Shown: piece by piece, positions 10,729 through 22,262 of the stretch | Layout: each line of letters begins with the position of its first letter | Numbering within the stretch: position 1 is the first letter of the stretch | Assembly: GCF_023898315.1 (NCBI RefSeq) | Contig: NC_064614.1 | Span: 498,186,109-498,250,108 of the forward strand | Length of the DNA: 64,000 nt | Reading direction: 5' to 3' | From: Schistocerca nitens | Taxonomy: Eukaryota > Arthropoda > Insecta > Orthoptera > Acrididae | Position numbers and translations under genes: made by a program | Notes under the pieces: generated by a model | Database searches by the model: none | The model's input: the letters and a program-made list of their open reading frames with translations, nothing else | What the model was told of the DNA's origin: nothing

Positions 10729-13700
10729 ACATTGTAAATGCTAATGAAGAAGACACGCTATTGTGAGTGCAAAAGTCAGTGACGTGTAGAAATGAGCATA
10801 CTCTGCCATGTCAAGATACGTTTTTAGTCTGATGTGGAGCAACATAAAATTACAGATGTTTGTCCTTGTGGGCTCAAGTAGGCTATTAAAATAGTAGTTT
10901 CAGCTCATGGTTTCCATATATTTTTATTGTCAGTGTGGTACTAGTGAAATGCTTCATGTTTCAGGCTTTTGTATTAAAAAAAAGTTTTTTGCCATGAGTA
11001 TTCTGTTTTTAACTTACAAATTTCAGAAAATTACAAATTCACTGTTTGTGGTCAACAATGCCTACTTGATTAAAGGTAGCATCAGTGGGGATCACATAAT
11101 ATAGACCACCACTCCCACAAGAAATCTAATAAACAAATTCTGTGTTGATAAAAGCAGAGCTAGAGTGATTTGTTTTAAGGTAAATTTTGCTTCACGCAAA
11201 GACAAGAATTAAAAGGTAATGATAGTGCCCACATATCAATGTGAAGATAAAATTCATGAGAGTGAGAGGATTACATATTGTTCAACCCTTTAGAAGGTCT
11301 CTCAGACACTGGTATCATTATGACCGTGTTATATTTTCTTGCTGTCTAATTTCTCACTAGTTTCCTAATCCTTAAAAGGAAGGCTATGTTGTAGAATTAA
11401 ATTTTATTTCTTACTTTGAACTGCAGTATGGCTTTGATGATGCTTTACTATTCCTGACGTACCAGAGAATGCTGTTGATTCAAACGTCTTGTGGTGTGTA
11501 CAGTTTTGTCTGTTTCTGTTAAAATCAACTGAGAGAAATTTAATTTTATGTCTGTCCACAATAGATGACACAAGAGTAACGGAGTTCATAATAATAGTTT
11601 GGTAGCATTTTCAACTTTGAAACAAAGTTTGTTGAATCACACTTCCCACCCCTGAAAATACTCCTTTCTATTTTTCTTTATTCAGGCTATTTAGATACAT
11701 ATTTTAATAATTTGCAAAATCTATAGTACTTGTAGCTGTTTAATCCATATATCCATTTTGTTTGTGTTAGAGAATGTCTAAATACAGCATTGTTTTATTT
11801 TCAGCCAGAATTGATTTAAAACTAAATTCATACATTCAACATTTAAATTTTGATTCAGTGGAAAAATCTAACTTTTCCAATTACTAATTAATTCCCTTTG
11901 TGCTGATACAGAGGCAAAAAATAAACTGGCATAATATTTTAGTATACTGCCTGTATAGTGTAACTGACATTCTACATTACTCACAAAGAATCGACATGTC
12001 GGTCTTTGTATAATTTGGACAAAAAATGCTGCTGTTAGACAGGAATAATATCAAGAGAAGTGCAGTATATTTGTTTCTAAACTACCATGTTACTTGTCTG
12101 CCATTCTAATATTATTTCTGTATGTTTCGATATGAGAATTTTTTATACCTTAATTACTTTAATTTAGCGTAGATTTTTACAAATAGATGATATAAATTAA
12201 ATATGTGATGACAGAATTGGAGATAAACTTAATAATATTTAGTAAATCTTTTGTGTTGTGTTTACTTTTTCCCCCTACTTCATGTTGCCAGTAAAATGTC
12301 TAAACGGTTCTATGCTACTTTTAATTGCTTTGTTATAAAATGTTGTTTCTTTTACTGATAAATAGTATGTGTGCAGATGGATAAACACTTCCTTTAAGCT
12401 TTAGCTCCTATTAACTGTGTGTAATGATAGCCACTATATGAATTTTTATGCATGTGATATCCAAACTTAATATGAATTTTGTTAAAACCCTGTTTGATTT
12501 TTTATGGATATAGTTGCAATGTAAGAGTTAGTCTGAGAGATATTTATTTAGAGAAGCTTTCCTGTAACAAGCATGAGTATTTGTCTATAGGAACTTCTTT
12601 GTATTAAATCTTGGCTTGTATGTTCACCTTCGATAATGTTCTCAGCTGGTATGCAAATACTTGTCCCCTTCCTTGCTTCTCTCCCTTTTTCAGTTTTTCA
12701 TTGAGGACATTTACTCAGTGATGTTTGTGCATCAGTGTTTTCGAGAGTCACTGAGTGCAAAATTGTCTTTTTTATATGGCTGCCTGAATTATATACATTC
12801 CCTCCTGTATCAGTTGGTTTCATTTTAACTTAGTGAGAATGTAGAAGAGTCGTATTTATTCAGAATTAGAGGGAAAACAGTTTACATTAACTCTTCAAAA
12901 TGTGAGGCTGATCAGTACTCATTAATGAAATGCAGTCAAATTTCCTGAGCTGAATCTAGTCATGAACATTGTACATTATTTGAGGATGAAAATTATATAT
13001 TATGTTATTACCTCATGTACATAAAGTAAGGTAAGCAAAGAGAAATATATATTTAACAATCGCGTGCACAGTTACTTGCTGCTAACTGTGACTCATGAAT
13101 TACATCCTCATGGGCTGATCAAAAGAGACAAATACTCTGGTATTGCTGCTGAAATTTCAGTATGAGTGGAGCAGGAGAGAAAGAAGTGAAGTGCTGCAGA
13201 AAAAAGGAGCACTAAATAATCCTTTACTTTTTTAGAACAGACTTGTCATATGCAGTTAAAAGCATAGAAAATAATTGGCCATTAATTTAAAGGAAAGTGC
13301 AGACAGTGAAAATAGTTATCTTGTAATCCATTGTTCTCTTGATTTTTTTGTACATGCTTTGGAAATGTTGAAAAATTTCTCAATATCCCAGATCTGAAGA
13401 GGAATGTCAAAGTTTTTGGAACTACAAGTGGACTTTACAACCAAACATTTGTGCTCAAGTGTCTTGAATTCAGCTTTAGTGTAGTGTAATTCCCATGTAC
13501 ATTACTGTGTATCTCCTGATTCAGCATTTGATATGATTACTTCGAACCTCCAGCATCTGTACATTCTAGCTTTTTTTTCACCTGATAATATGTTTTGAAG
13601 AGATGGAAATTTTCTTTGTAACTTATCTCTCTCATCCATGCTTTAGTTGGTCTTGTTTTATTGGCTTGTTAATAAATACTGTTTTGATGTCCAACACTAT

Positions 13701-14943
13701 GGGTATGAGTATTAGTTAGACCAACATGATTACCATTTTGAATCCTGTTGCTACTCTGCTTCTAGCTCTCCTTTTATCTAAAGATAAGATTATTTTTCAA
13801 TTCTTTCTGTTTACATTTGTCTTTTGTTTGTATTTGTGCATCATATGCGTGTGTTTGCTCTTACCCCAATAAACTGTGAGTGACTATTTCCTATCATTTT
13901 ACTTCCTGTTCCGTCAGCACGATGATGTGCAACTTAAACAATGGATCTCAAATTATTTGAGGGCATGGATTTGTATTTTGTATCCCTTGTTGTAATTTAG
14001 ACTTTTACTTTCACTCATTATGGGAACTTCATTTCTAATGATCTTACAAGAAAAATGTATAATTGCTGGAATTTGTGCAAATGCTATTTATTGTCAAAAT
14101 CTGCCCTCTTGTTATGTGATGACTGTGATTTCAGAAGAAGGTTTGTGCAAATAAATCAGCTGATAACTTTGAACATTTTACATATTTTGTTGGTATTTTG
14201 AGAACTTCAAGATATTGTATGTTCAGCAGTTCAAGTTGACAGTAGAGTTAAACTTCATGTCAGACACATTTTATATATTATATATGAAAACACAAAATGC
14301 ATTTTCAAAGATTGGAGGCAAGTTGTTGTTAAACTTATTGTTACATAAACACCAACTTCTGCGAGCACGGAATAAGTAAGATTTGAAAAATTGTGTTATT
14401 GTAAATAGTATTTTGAAAATAGCATTTATTTTCATATGTCCTTGCCACAATGTCATCAGTGTATATTATTTAAGATACTTGTATATTTTTTCTGTATAAA
14501 ATTTATGCCTTTTAGTTTTGTATGTATGTACATATTATATCAGATGTAATAGTGATCTACTGTGTAGATCAATGCTATAAGTTATGGTGCTTAAAAATTT
14601 CACTTGTATATTACAGTCAAATTACAGATGGTCAGTAATGGATATCTTGTTTTATTTGTCCCCCTCCACCCCCACCCCCACCCCCAATTTGTGGCTTGAT
14701 TAACTAATTATACATTGATGCAACTATTCTGAGATTATTCTTGTATTTGATATCATTAGAGGTTGATAATGTCAGCCAGCGGTTTTCTCAATATGTATTT
14801 CTGTTAACTGAATGTCGTATTGCTATATCATAACAATTTTATGTTACACTATGCCACCATCTTTCCCTTATCTACTGTGTTATCAGTGGGGACTGGCACA
14901 AATTGAGCATCCACAGGATTTTAAGCCATTTTTCAGTTATTAT
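10729..14943. other. Long AT-rich region without recognised genes or transposons
   Basis: About 4.2 kb of uniform AT-rich sequence, unusually free of recognisable mobile elements compared with the rest of the window. AATAAA at 13868-13873 is followed by gtgagtgac and T-rich sequence and is a plausible distal poly(A) signal. C-rich run at 14660-14687. It may be part of a long WDR44-like 3' UTR, which is inference from position and repeat content only. Confidence 0.35.
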
Positions 14944-15055
14944 GAAAAGGATAGATTGCTACTCACCATATAGAGGAGATGTTGAGTTGCAGACGAGCAC
15001 AATAAAGAGACTGCTAAAAATGTGAACTTTCAGCGGAAAGGCCTTCTTCTAGACA

Positions 15056-15109
<54 letters not shown>

Positions 15110-15133
15110 CCCGCCCCAGTGGCTGGACAGTGG

Positions 15134-15190
<57 letters not shown>

Positions 15191-15293
15191 GTGTGTGTTG
15201 TCTACTTTACAAGAAGGCCTTTTGGTCAAAAGCTCATATATTTAGTGACTCAACTTCTCCTCTATATGGTGAGTAGCAATCTATCTTTTTCAC
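14944..15293. repeat. Foldback repeat, gctactcacc family, with internal (CA)n and (GT)n
   Basis: The left end gaaaaggatagattgctact and following tcaccatatagaggag are mirrored at the right by ctcctctatatggtga then gtagcaatctatcttttt. Inside, aaggccttcttct pairs with agaaggccttttgg, and the arms run into (CA)n at 15056-15106 and (GT)n at 15136-15190, which themselves pair. The whole 350 bases could fold into one hairpin. Open frames across the dinucleotide runs are spurious. Confidence 0.85.
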
Positions 15294-15821
15294 AATATTG
15301 TCATTATTTTATCCTGGATTTTCCAGTGTTTCATTTATTCATCGAAAAATTCTTGTGATACAGTACAAATATTGTGTATGAATGTTTGGCAGTGTTCCCC
15401 TTTAAATATATGTGTGTCCAGATTTAGATTTGTTGTTATCTGGAAGTTCTGAACCGTTGCACATGTAATTAAATTTTCTCCTTGGACCATGGCAGTGCAA
15501 CTTGAAGGGTGTTGTTGCTTCTGCGGTTGCAGATGTTTGTGCTAAAATATGAGAATCTCCAGACTGTTTCATACCAATGAATATGAAGTACCTTTTCATT
15601 CAGTAACTCCTTATGTCCTATCTCAAATATACGGTAAATTTTCTCATTATTATCATTACATATCAGAGAACACTGGCTGTAATAAACCCTGATATATGAC
15701 ATTTGAGACCTGTTAAAAGAATGACAGTTTTGACACTTCTTCAGATGTCTTCTGTCCTGCCATGATGTCATTCACTGTTGTCAAGGCATGTGCATTTATT
15801 CGGTGGTGTATCATGCTACTC
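15294..15821. other. Non-coding stretch
   Basis: Nothing recognised. The LINE that follows begins without a visible target duplication. Confidence 0.35.
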
Positions 15822-18118
15822 ACAGGGGTTATACATAGAGATAACATCTTGGACCTACTGATAACAAACAGACCTGAACTTTTCGACTCTCTGAGTGCAG
15901 AACAGGGAATCAGTGATCATAAGGCCGTTGCAGCATCCTTGAGTATGGAAGTTAATAGGAATATAAAAAAAGGGAGGAAGGTTTATCTGTTTAGCAAGCG
16001 TAATAGAAGGCAGATTTCAGACTACCTAACAGATCAAAACGAAAATTTCTGTTCCGACACTGACAATGTTGAGTGTTTATGGAAAAAGTTCAAGGCAATT
16101 GTAAAATGCGTTTTAGACAGGTACGTGCCGAGTAAAACTGTGAGGGACGGAAAAAACCCACCATGGTTCAACAACAAAGTTAGGAAACTACTGTGAAAGC
16201 AAAGAGAGCTTCACTCCAAGTTTAAACGCAGCCAAAACCTCTCAGACAAACAGAAGCTTAACGATGTCAAAGTTAGCGTAAGGAGGGCTACGCGTGAAGC
16301 GTTCAGTGAATTCGAAAGTAAAATTCTATGTACCGACTTGACAGAAAATCCTAGGAAGTTCTGGTCTTACGTTAAATCAGTAAGTGGCTCGAAACAGCAT
16401 ATCCAGACACTCCGGGATGATGATGGCATTGAAACAGAGCATGACACACGTAAAGCTGAAATACTAAACACCTTTTTCCAAAGCTGTTTCACGAAGACCG
16501 CACTGCAGTTCCTTCTCTAAATCCTCGCACAAATGAAAAAATGGCTGACATCGAAATAAGTGTCCAAGGAATAGAAAAGCAACTGGAATCACTCAACAGA
16601 GGAAAGTCCACTGGACCTGACGGGATACCAATTCGATTCTACACAGAGTACGCAAAAGAACTTGCCCCCCTTCTAACAGCCGTGTACCGCAAGTCTCTAG
16701 AGGAACGGAAGGTTCCAAATGATTGGAAAAGAGCACAGGTAGTCCCAGTCTTCAAGAAGGGTCGTCGAGCAGATGCGCGAAGCTATAGACCTATATCTCT
16801 GACGTCGATCTGTTTTAGAATTTTAGAACATGTTTTTTGCTCGCGTATCATGTCGTTTTTGGAAACCCAGAATCTACTCTGTAGGAATCAACGTGGATTC
16901 CGGAAACAGCGATCGTGAGAGACCCAACTCGCTTTATTTGTTCATGAGACCCAGAAAATATTAGATACAGGCTCCCAGGTAGATGGTATTTTCCTTGACT
17001 TCCGGAAGGCGTTCGATACAGTTCCGCACTGTCGCCTGATAAACAAAGTAAGAGCCTACGGAATATCAGACCAGCTGTGTGGCTGGATTGAAGAGTTTTT
17101 AGCAAACAGAACACAGCATGTTATTATCAATGGAGAGACATCTACAGACGTTAAAGTAACCTCTGGCGTGCCACAGGGGAGTGTTATGGGACCATTGCTT
17201 TTCACAATATATATAAATGACCTAGTAGATAGTGTTGGAAGTTCCATGCGGCTTTTCGCGGATGATGGTGTAGTATACAGAGAAGTTGCAACACTAGAAA
17301 ATTGTAGCGAAATGCAGGAAGATCTGCAACGGATAGGCACTTGGTGCAGGGAGTGGCAACTGACCCTTAACATAGACAAATGTAATGTATTGCAAATACA
17401 TAGAAAGAAGGATCCTTTATTGTATGATTATATGATAGCGGAGCAAACACTGGTAGCAGTTACTTCTGTAAAATATCTGGGAGTATGCGTGCAGAACGAT
17501 TTGAAGTGGAATGATCATATAAAATTAATTGTTGGTAAGGTGGGTACCAGGTTGAGATTCATTGGGAGAGTCCTTAGAAAATGTAGTCCATCAACAAAGG
17601 AGGTGGCTTACAAAACACTCATTCGACCTATACTTGAGTATTGCTCATCAGTGTGGGATCCGTATCAGATCTGGTTGACGGAGGAGATAGAGAAGATCCA
17701 AAGAAGAGCGGTGCGTTTCGTCACAGGGTTATTTGGTAACCATGATAGCGTTACGGAGATGTTTAGTAAACTCCGTAACCGTGATAGCGTTACGGAGATG
17801 TTTAGCAAACTCAAGTGGCAGACTCTGCAAGAGAGGCGCTCTGCATCGCGGTGTAGCTTGCTCGCCAGGTTTCGAGAGGGTGCGTTTCTGGATGAGGTAT
17901 CGAATATATTGCTTCCCCCTACTTATACCCCCGAGGAGATCACGAATGTAAAATTAGATGAGATTCGAGCGCGCACGGAGGCTTTCAGACAGTCGTTCTT
18001 CCCGCGAACCATACGTGACGAATAGAAAAGGGAGGTAATGACAGTGGCACGTAAAGTGCCCTCCACCACACACCGTTGGGTGGCTTGCGGACTATAAATG
18101 TAAATGTAGATGTAGATA
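15822..18118 (+). mobile_element. CR1/jockey-type LINE, 5'-truncated, lightly broken
   Basis: Plus-strand frames encode, in order, the end of an endonuclease domain (NILDLLITNRPELF, then QGISDHKAV), a linker (NPRKFWSYVKSVSGSK), and reverse transcriptase: GKSTGPDGIPIRFY, VVPVFKKGRRADARSYRPIS, DFRKAFDTVPH, SGVPQGSVMGPLLF, and the FADD catalytic box followed by VKYLGV. The C-terminal tail ends at TAG 18023-18025. A short 3' UTR ends in tataaatgtaaatgtagatg-type repeats at 18095-18118. Coding is broken by a TGA at 16194, an indel near 16500 and a TGA near 16916. An in-frame 39-base tandem duplication (17736-17774 and 17775-17813) repeats the DSVTEMFSKL segment. The clade is judged from motif style; CR1 versus jockey is not settled. 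Confidence 0.9.
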
Positions 18119-19005
18119 CAAAGCCCATGCAGATACCACAACTTGGGGTATGCTGCAGACTCTGCCCCACCTTAAAGACACAAAGTGTCCATCGGTGAAC
18201 ACACCACATGCAAACAAGTGACTAAAAACCTGCAAACAGTTTACCATTTCTAACCATAGTGTAGTGATCATGAATATTATTCATCAACTAAGTAGTTGTG
18301 GGGTTACAAATCACTCTGCTGGAGTTAGTCTATGTATTCCTTTGGTTAGCTGAATGATGCTGCAATAAATATGTGACATAAGTAAATAAATATCAGTAAC
18401 ACACACATTTAAATTTGTATCCATTGTTTCTAATTATCTTGCAGCTTGTGTATATTATTGGATTGATTAATCATTCCAAACTGGAATCCAGAAAATATTT
18501 GTTCCTTTTGATGCTAACATTAAATTATTCTGCCCAGAAGTTACTTGAGCAGTGGTGTAAAGTAACCTCTGGTATAATCCATTCTTAAACTAAGTATGTG
18601 TGGCAAAATCATATAATATCTTAATTGTAAGCTATTTGTACATTCCTTCATTTCAGCAATACGTGTAGACTAAACCATTAAGAGGGCTGATTAGCTGTTT
18701 GTGCCTCTAGCTTAATCCTGAATACTTTAGTTAAGTTATGGTAAGAGACAAGCTTCACAGTTTATACTAACTCAGGCTAATCTTCAATCTAAGTGCGTCA
18801 TTAAATAAATTCAAACTAGTACAAAATTCCTGTGCACAAACCTATAGCAATAATTGTTACCATCCAGCAGAAAATCATACAAACCCAAACCAGATTTTGT
18901 CATTTAATAAATTAAATATACACATACGTTTATAAATATACTAAATTGAACTCCATATAATAGCCATCCATAATGTGTCATTGGTTGAACACAATCATTA
19001 TTATC
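18119..19005. other. AT-rich stretch, no gene
   Basis: Nothing recognised on either strand. Confidence 0.35.
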
Positions 19006-19007
19006 TA

Positions 19008-20572
19008 CAGGGTGATTTTTTTCCACCGTGTATCAATTCTAGGCGTTAATCAATAAGAGGATACAGAACAAAAAAGGTATAATTAACTTATTTCTGGAAA
19101 TGAATGGTTTCCAAGCTAGAGACCATTTATTCAGTCATACATTGTTACAGAGACTGCTTTCTAATATGCGCTGCACTATGCAGTCACAGTTACAGTATGT
19201 GTTGAAAATGGTTTCTGTGTGCCTCAAAGCATGCATTTACGTGTCATGCCATGTTATGTCTCTCATGTTCACGTTGGCCAGACTGCATCCAAACAGTGTC
19301 AAAAGCAGCATGAATATGCTGCTCCATTGTCTCCACATCTGGAATGAGCTCTGTGTACACGATACTTTTGAGATGGCCCAATAACAAGAAATCGCACAGG
19401 TTGAGATCCGGAGAATGAACAGGCCATGCAACTGGACCCTGTTGTCTGATCCATCGACCAGGGAAGACATGATTGAGATGTGTCCGGACATTAATGACAA
19501 AGTGGACTGGAGTAACATTATGTAGCAGCCTCATAACCCTTCAAATCGTCAGTGGCACTTCTTACAGCAGGGGACGCAAAGTCACTCACAAGAAACGCCG
19601 ATAGTTCTGGCCTGTTAGGCAACATGAAAGGAAGACTCGTCCCAAAATACAATAGTCCAATTATCCTGGCCCCCACATGGCTGCACCAATGCTGATGATT
19701 CGCTGTCACCAAACCATGGAGGTTCTGCATTCTATGCCACAGATGACTTACAAATGTTGAAGATACCATTCCATGTAAAGGTGCCTCATCTGTGAATAGG
19801 ACGTGTGACACAAATCCCGGAATCATGGTTGCCTGGTGAATAAACCAGTGACAAAAATGCTACCAGTGTGGATAGTCTGTTGCTAGTAAGCCCTCCACAC
19901 ACTGTGAGTGATAAGGGTAGTTACAACGTTCCACACAGTAGTCTGGCTTACCCTGTATTGGCAGGCGTTCCACAGTGTTAATCATATTATCCTCCAAGTC
20001 TGGCGTCCAAACATTGCGATACATCCTTCATGATTTCCTGCTCCCTGAAATGATCCTTTCTCAGACAAATGGCAAAAGACTGTTGCATACATTGAATGCT
20101 GTGGTTGTTGTCGGCAGGGATAGGTCACCAGATACAATCTCGCTGCCTGCGACCCATTGCCATTTACCTTTCTGTAATTGAACACTATGTTGGAAAGCTC
20201 TTGATTCAAATACAGAACAATTGTGTACAACACTGTATCACATCAACAAGAAGGCGAGTCACCAAGAGAAGTGAATCGGACACAACATTACCAATTAATA
20301 TGGCAGGAGAAGGTGCTAGGGCATGACGTATGAGGAACAGTTCCATCCTCTAGGAGCACTGTACTGTGCTCTGTAACAATGCACACTGTAACTGTGGCTA
20401 CAAGGTACACTGAGTATTAGACCACAGTCTCTGTAACAAAGTATGACTGAATAAATGGCATCTAGCTTGGAAATCGTGCATTTCCGGGCATAAGTTCATT
20501 AGACCTTTTTTGTTGCATATCCTCTCATTGACCAATTTCTATAGTTTGTACATGGTGGGAAAAATTACCCTG
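19008..20572 (-). mobile_element. Tc1/mariner-superfamily transposon, full length but decayed
   Basis: A 1.57-kb element with long inverted ends: cagggtgattttttt at the left matches the complement of aaaaattaccctg at the right, and similarity continues through gagaggata, aacaaaaaaggt, aacttat and tttccaagctaga for over 100 bases. TA flanks at 19006-19007 and 20573-20574. The minus strand encodes transposase remnants: VLFTDEAPLHG (first catalytic D, near 19790), a second-motif region LLHNVTPVHF (near 19510) where the expected D appears to be N, and GPVAWPVHSPDLNLCDFLLL (third motif, near 19420). Frames are broken several times, so it is inactive. It resembles the insect group whose transposases carry PVAWPxRSPDLTPxDFFLWG. 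Confidence 0.85.
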
Positions 20573-20574
20573 TA

Positions 20575-21128
20575 TAACGTTTGTATCTAAAACACTTTTC
20601 ATCCCTTTTATACTTTGTCCCATAACTTTCTTAATTCTAAATATAAGAAAATTGGATTACTTTGTACAAGGTTTATTCCTTTAGGCCACTGCAACCTTGC
20701 ATGTGGAGCTAAATTTTGAGCACTAGCTTAAAAAAATATTTTTATGTTAATATACTGCAATTCTGTAACCCCAGTAACTGTGATTCTTTGACAGTATACA
20801 AAACTCAGACACTTGTCTCCTTATTAATCATTTCATAATCCCAAACATCTATTAAACCATTATGACTGCAGCATGGGTGTCGGCAGAAATTTTTCCAGTG
20901 GGTCATTGCCATTTTTTATATAAATGAGCTGTTCAGCTTTTAGACATGTCATGTTATAAGAACTATATTTTAGAAGTGACACATAAACTTATATCCCAGA
21001 GAATTGATGGTTATCCTCTCAGTTCATGAATAAAACTTGGTACTCCATATTCAAGGTGAGTACAAGACTTGTTTTTATTCTAAAGTAATTTAGCCATTAG
21101 TCACTCATAAAGGTGACTATGAAACATG
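20575..21128. other. Non-coding stretch
   Basis: Nothing recognised on either strand. Confidence 0.35.
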
Positions 21129-21130
21129 TA

Positions 21131-21366
21131 CAGGGGTTGGACAGAAATATGGAAACACTGTGAAAAATTCATGCCTCAACATAAATGCAGATGCTAGCCA
21201 ATCCTGGAGATTGCACTGTTGTATTTCATCATGAATGGCACATTTGCAATGTCCTCAATATGTTGCATGTATCAATCATGGTCAGAACAGTGTTCCATGT
21301 AGTTGTGAGTGCATAATGTTGAAGCTAAATGACTTTGAATGTGGGCAAATAGTTATTGCACATATA
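21131..21366 (+). mobile_element. Tc1-like transposon, 5' end only
   Basis: After TA at 21129-21130 the sequence starts caggggttggacagaaatat, a Tc1-type terminal repeat. The start of a transposase frame follows near 21318 (LKLNDFECGQIVIA, compare the SDFERGQIVG start of Tc1-like proteins). Homology stops near 21366, where an I-type LINE reading on the other strand begins. No right end is seen. Confidence 0.65.
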
Positions 21367-22262
21367 TAATGTGGATAAGCTGTAGTAATCCCATGTTGTG
21401 TTATAGGCATTTTGTAGATCAAAGAACATGGTGACCAAGTGGTGTTGGTATGCAGTCATCATGACTGCAGATTCTAGGCACAGAGGAAAACCAGTGGTGG
21501 ACTGGACTTCTTGGAAACCACATTAGGATTGAGAAAGAAGTTTTTCTGTATTCCAAGCACCAAAAGGTCTCTCGTTAATGATACTTTCCAACAATTTACA
21601 TAAGGAAGCTGTTATATACATTGGTATATAATTATCTATGCTTTGTGCTTCTTTTCCCAGTTTCATGAGGAGTAGTATGACACTGCCCATCACTTGAAAG
21701 CCTCCTTGTTGCCACATTTCATTACAAATCTCTAGAATATTCTTTTTACTCTTATTTCTGAGGTACTGTAGCATATGACTGTGTATGTTGTTAGGGACAA
21801 CGAAGTATCCCCACATAGAGCTAAGGCATTGTTGAGTCCCCTTTGCTAAAGCATGCATTATAAGTTTTTAGGTATTGGGAGCAGAAGGGTAAAATGTGAC
21901 ATTCTGCCAGATGTTAGTGATTTATAAAGGTAGGATGTTAATAACTACATGCAGACAGTGTGCTGCTGAAAGTTAGGCAATATTCTGGGAGTCAGTGCTA
22001 ATGCCTCTATTAACACTGTTTCCCACGATGATAAACTGGCTGAGCTTAGCCCATACTTGAGAGGATAGTGGTGTGTGTGCCCTCAAAGAACAGACCTGTT
22101 TCTCCTAATATTCCTCTTTTTCTTTTAATTAAAAATCTTGCTTTTGCCTGAAATTGTCTAGATAAAATTAAGTTGTTCATCGACAAGTAGCATTGGAGCA
22201 GTCTTCTACATGTTCTAATGGCCTGTGCTATTACTTCAGACTTGCATCAAGAAGGGCATGGA
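21367..22262 (-). mobile_element. I-clade LINE fragment, decayed
   Basis: Minus-strand sense in several frames: a pre-RT linker with the SQVWAKLSQ-type motif (near 22050), then LEICNEMWQQGGF, the LLMKLGKEAQSIDNYIP segment and LCKLLESIIN (21560-21780), then VTMFFDLQNAYNTTWDY, the first catalytic block of reverse transcriptase (near 21400). The order and wording fit the I/jockey group (compare FFDLEKAYDTTW). Both ends are truncated; it abuts the Tc1 end at the left and another LINE tail at the right. Many breaks, no coding capacity. Confidence 0.75.

Noticed and set aside
15014-15358. Open frames across (CA)n/(GT)n
   Set aside because: Caused by dinucleotide repeats within a foldback element.
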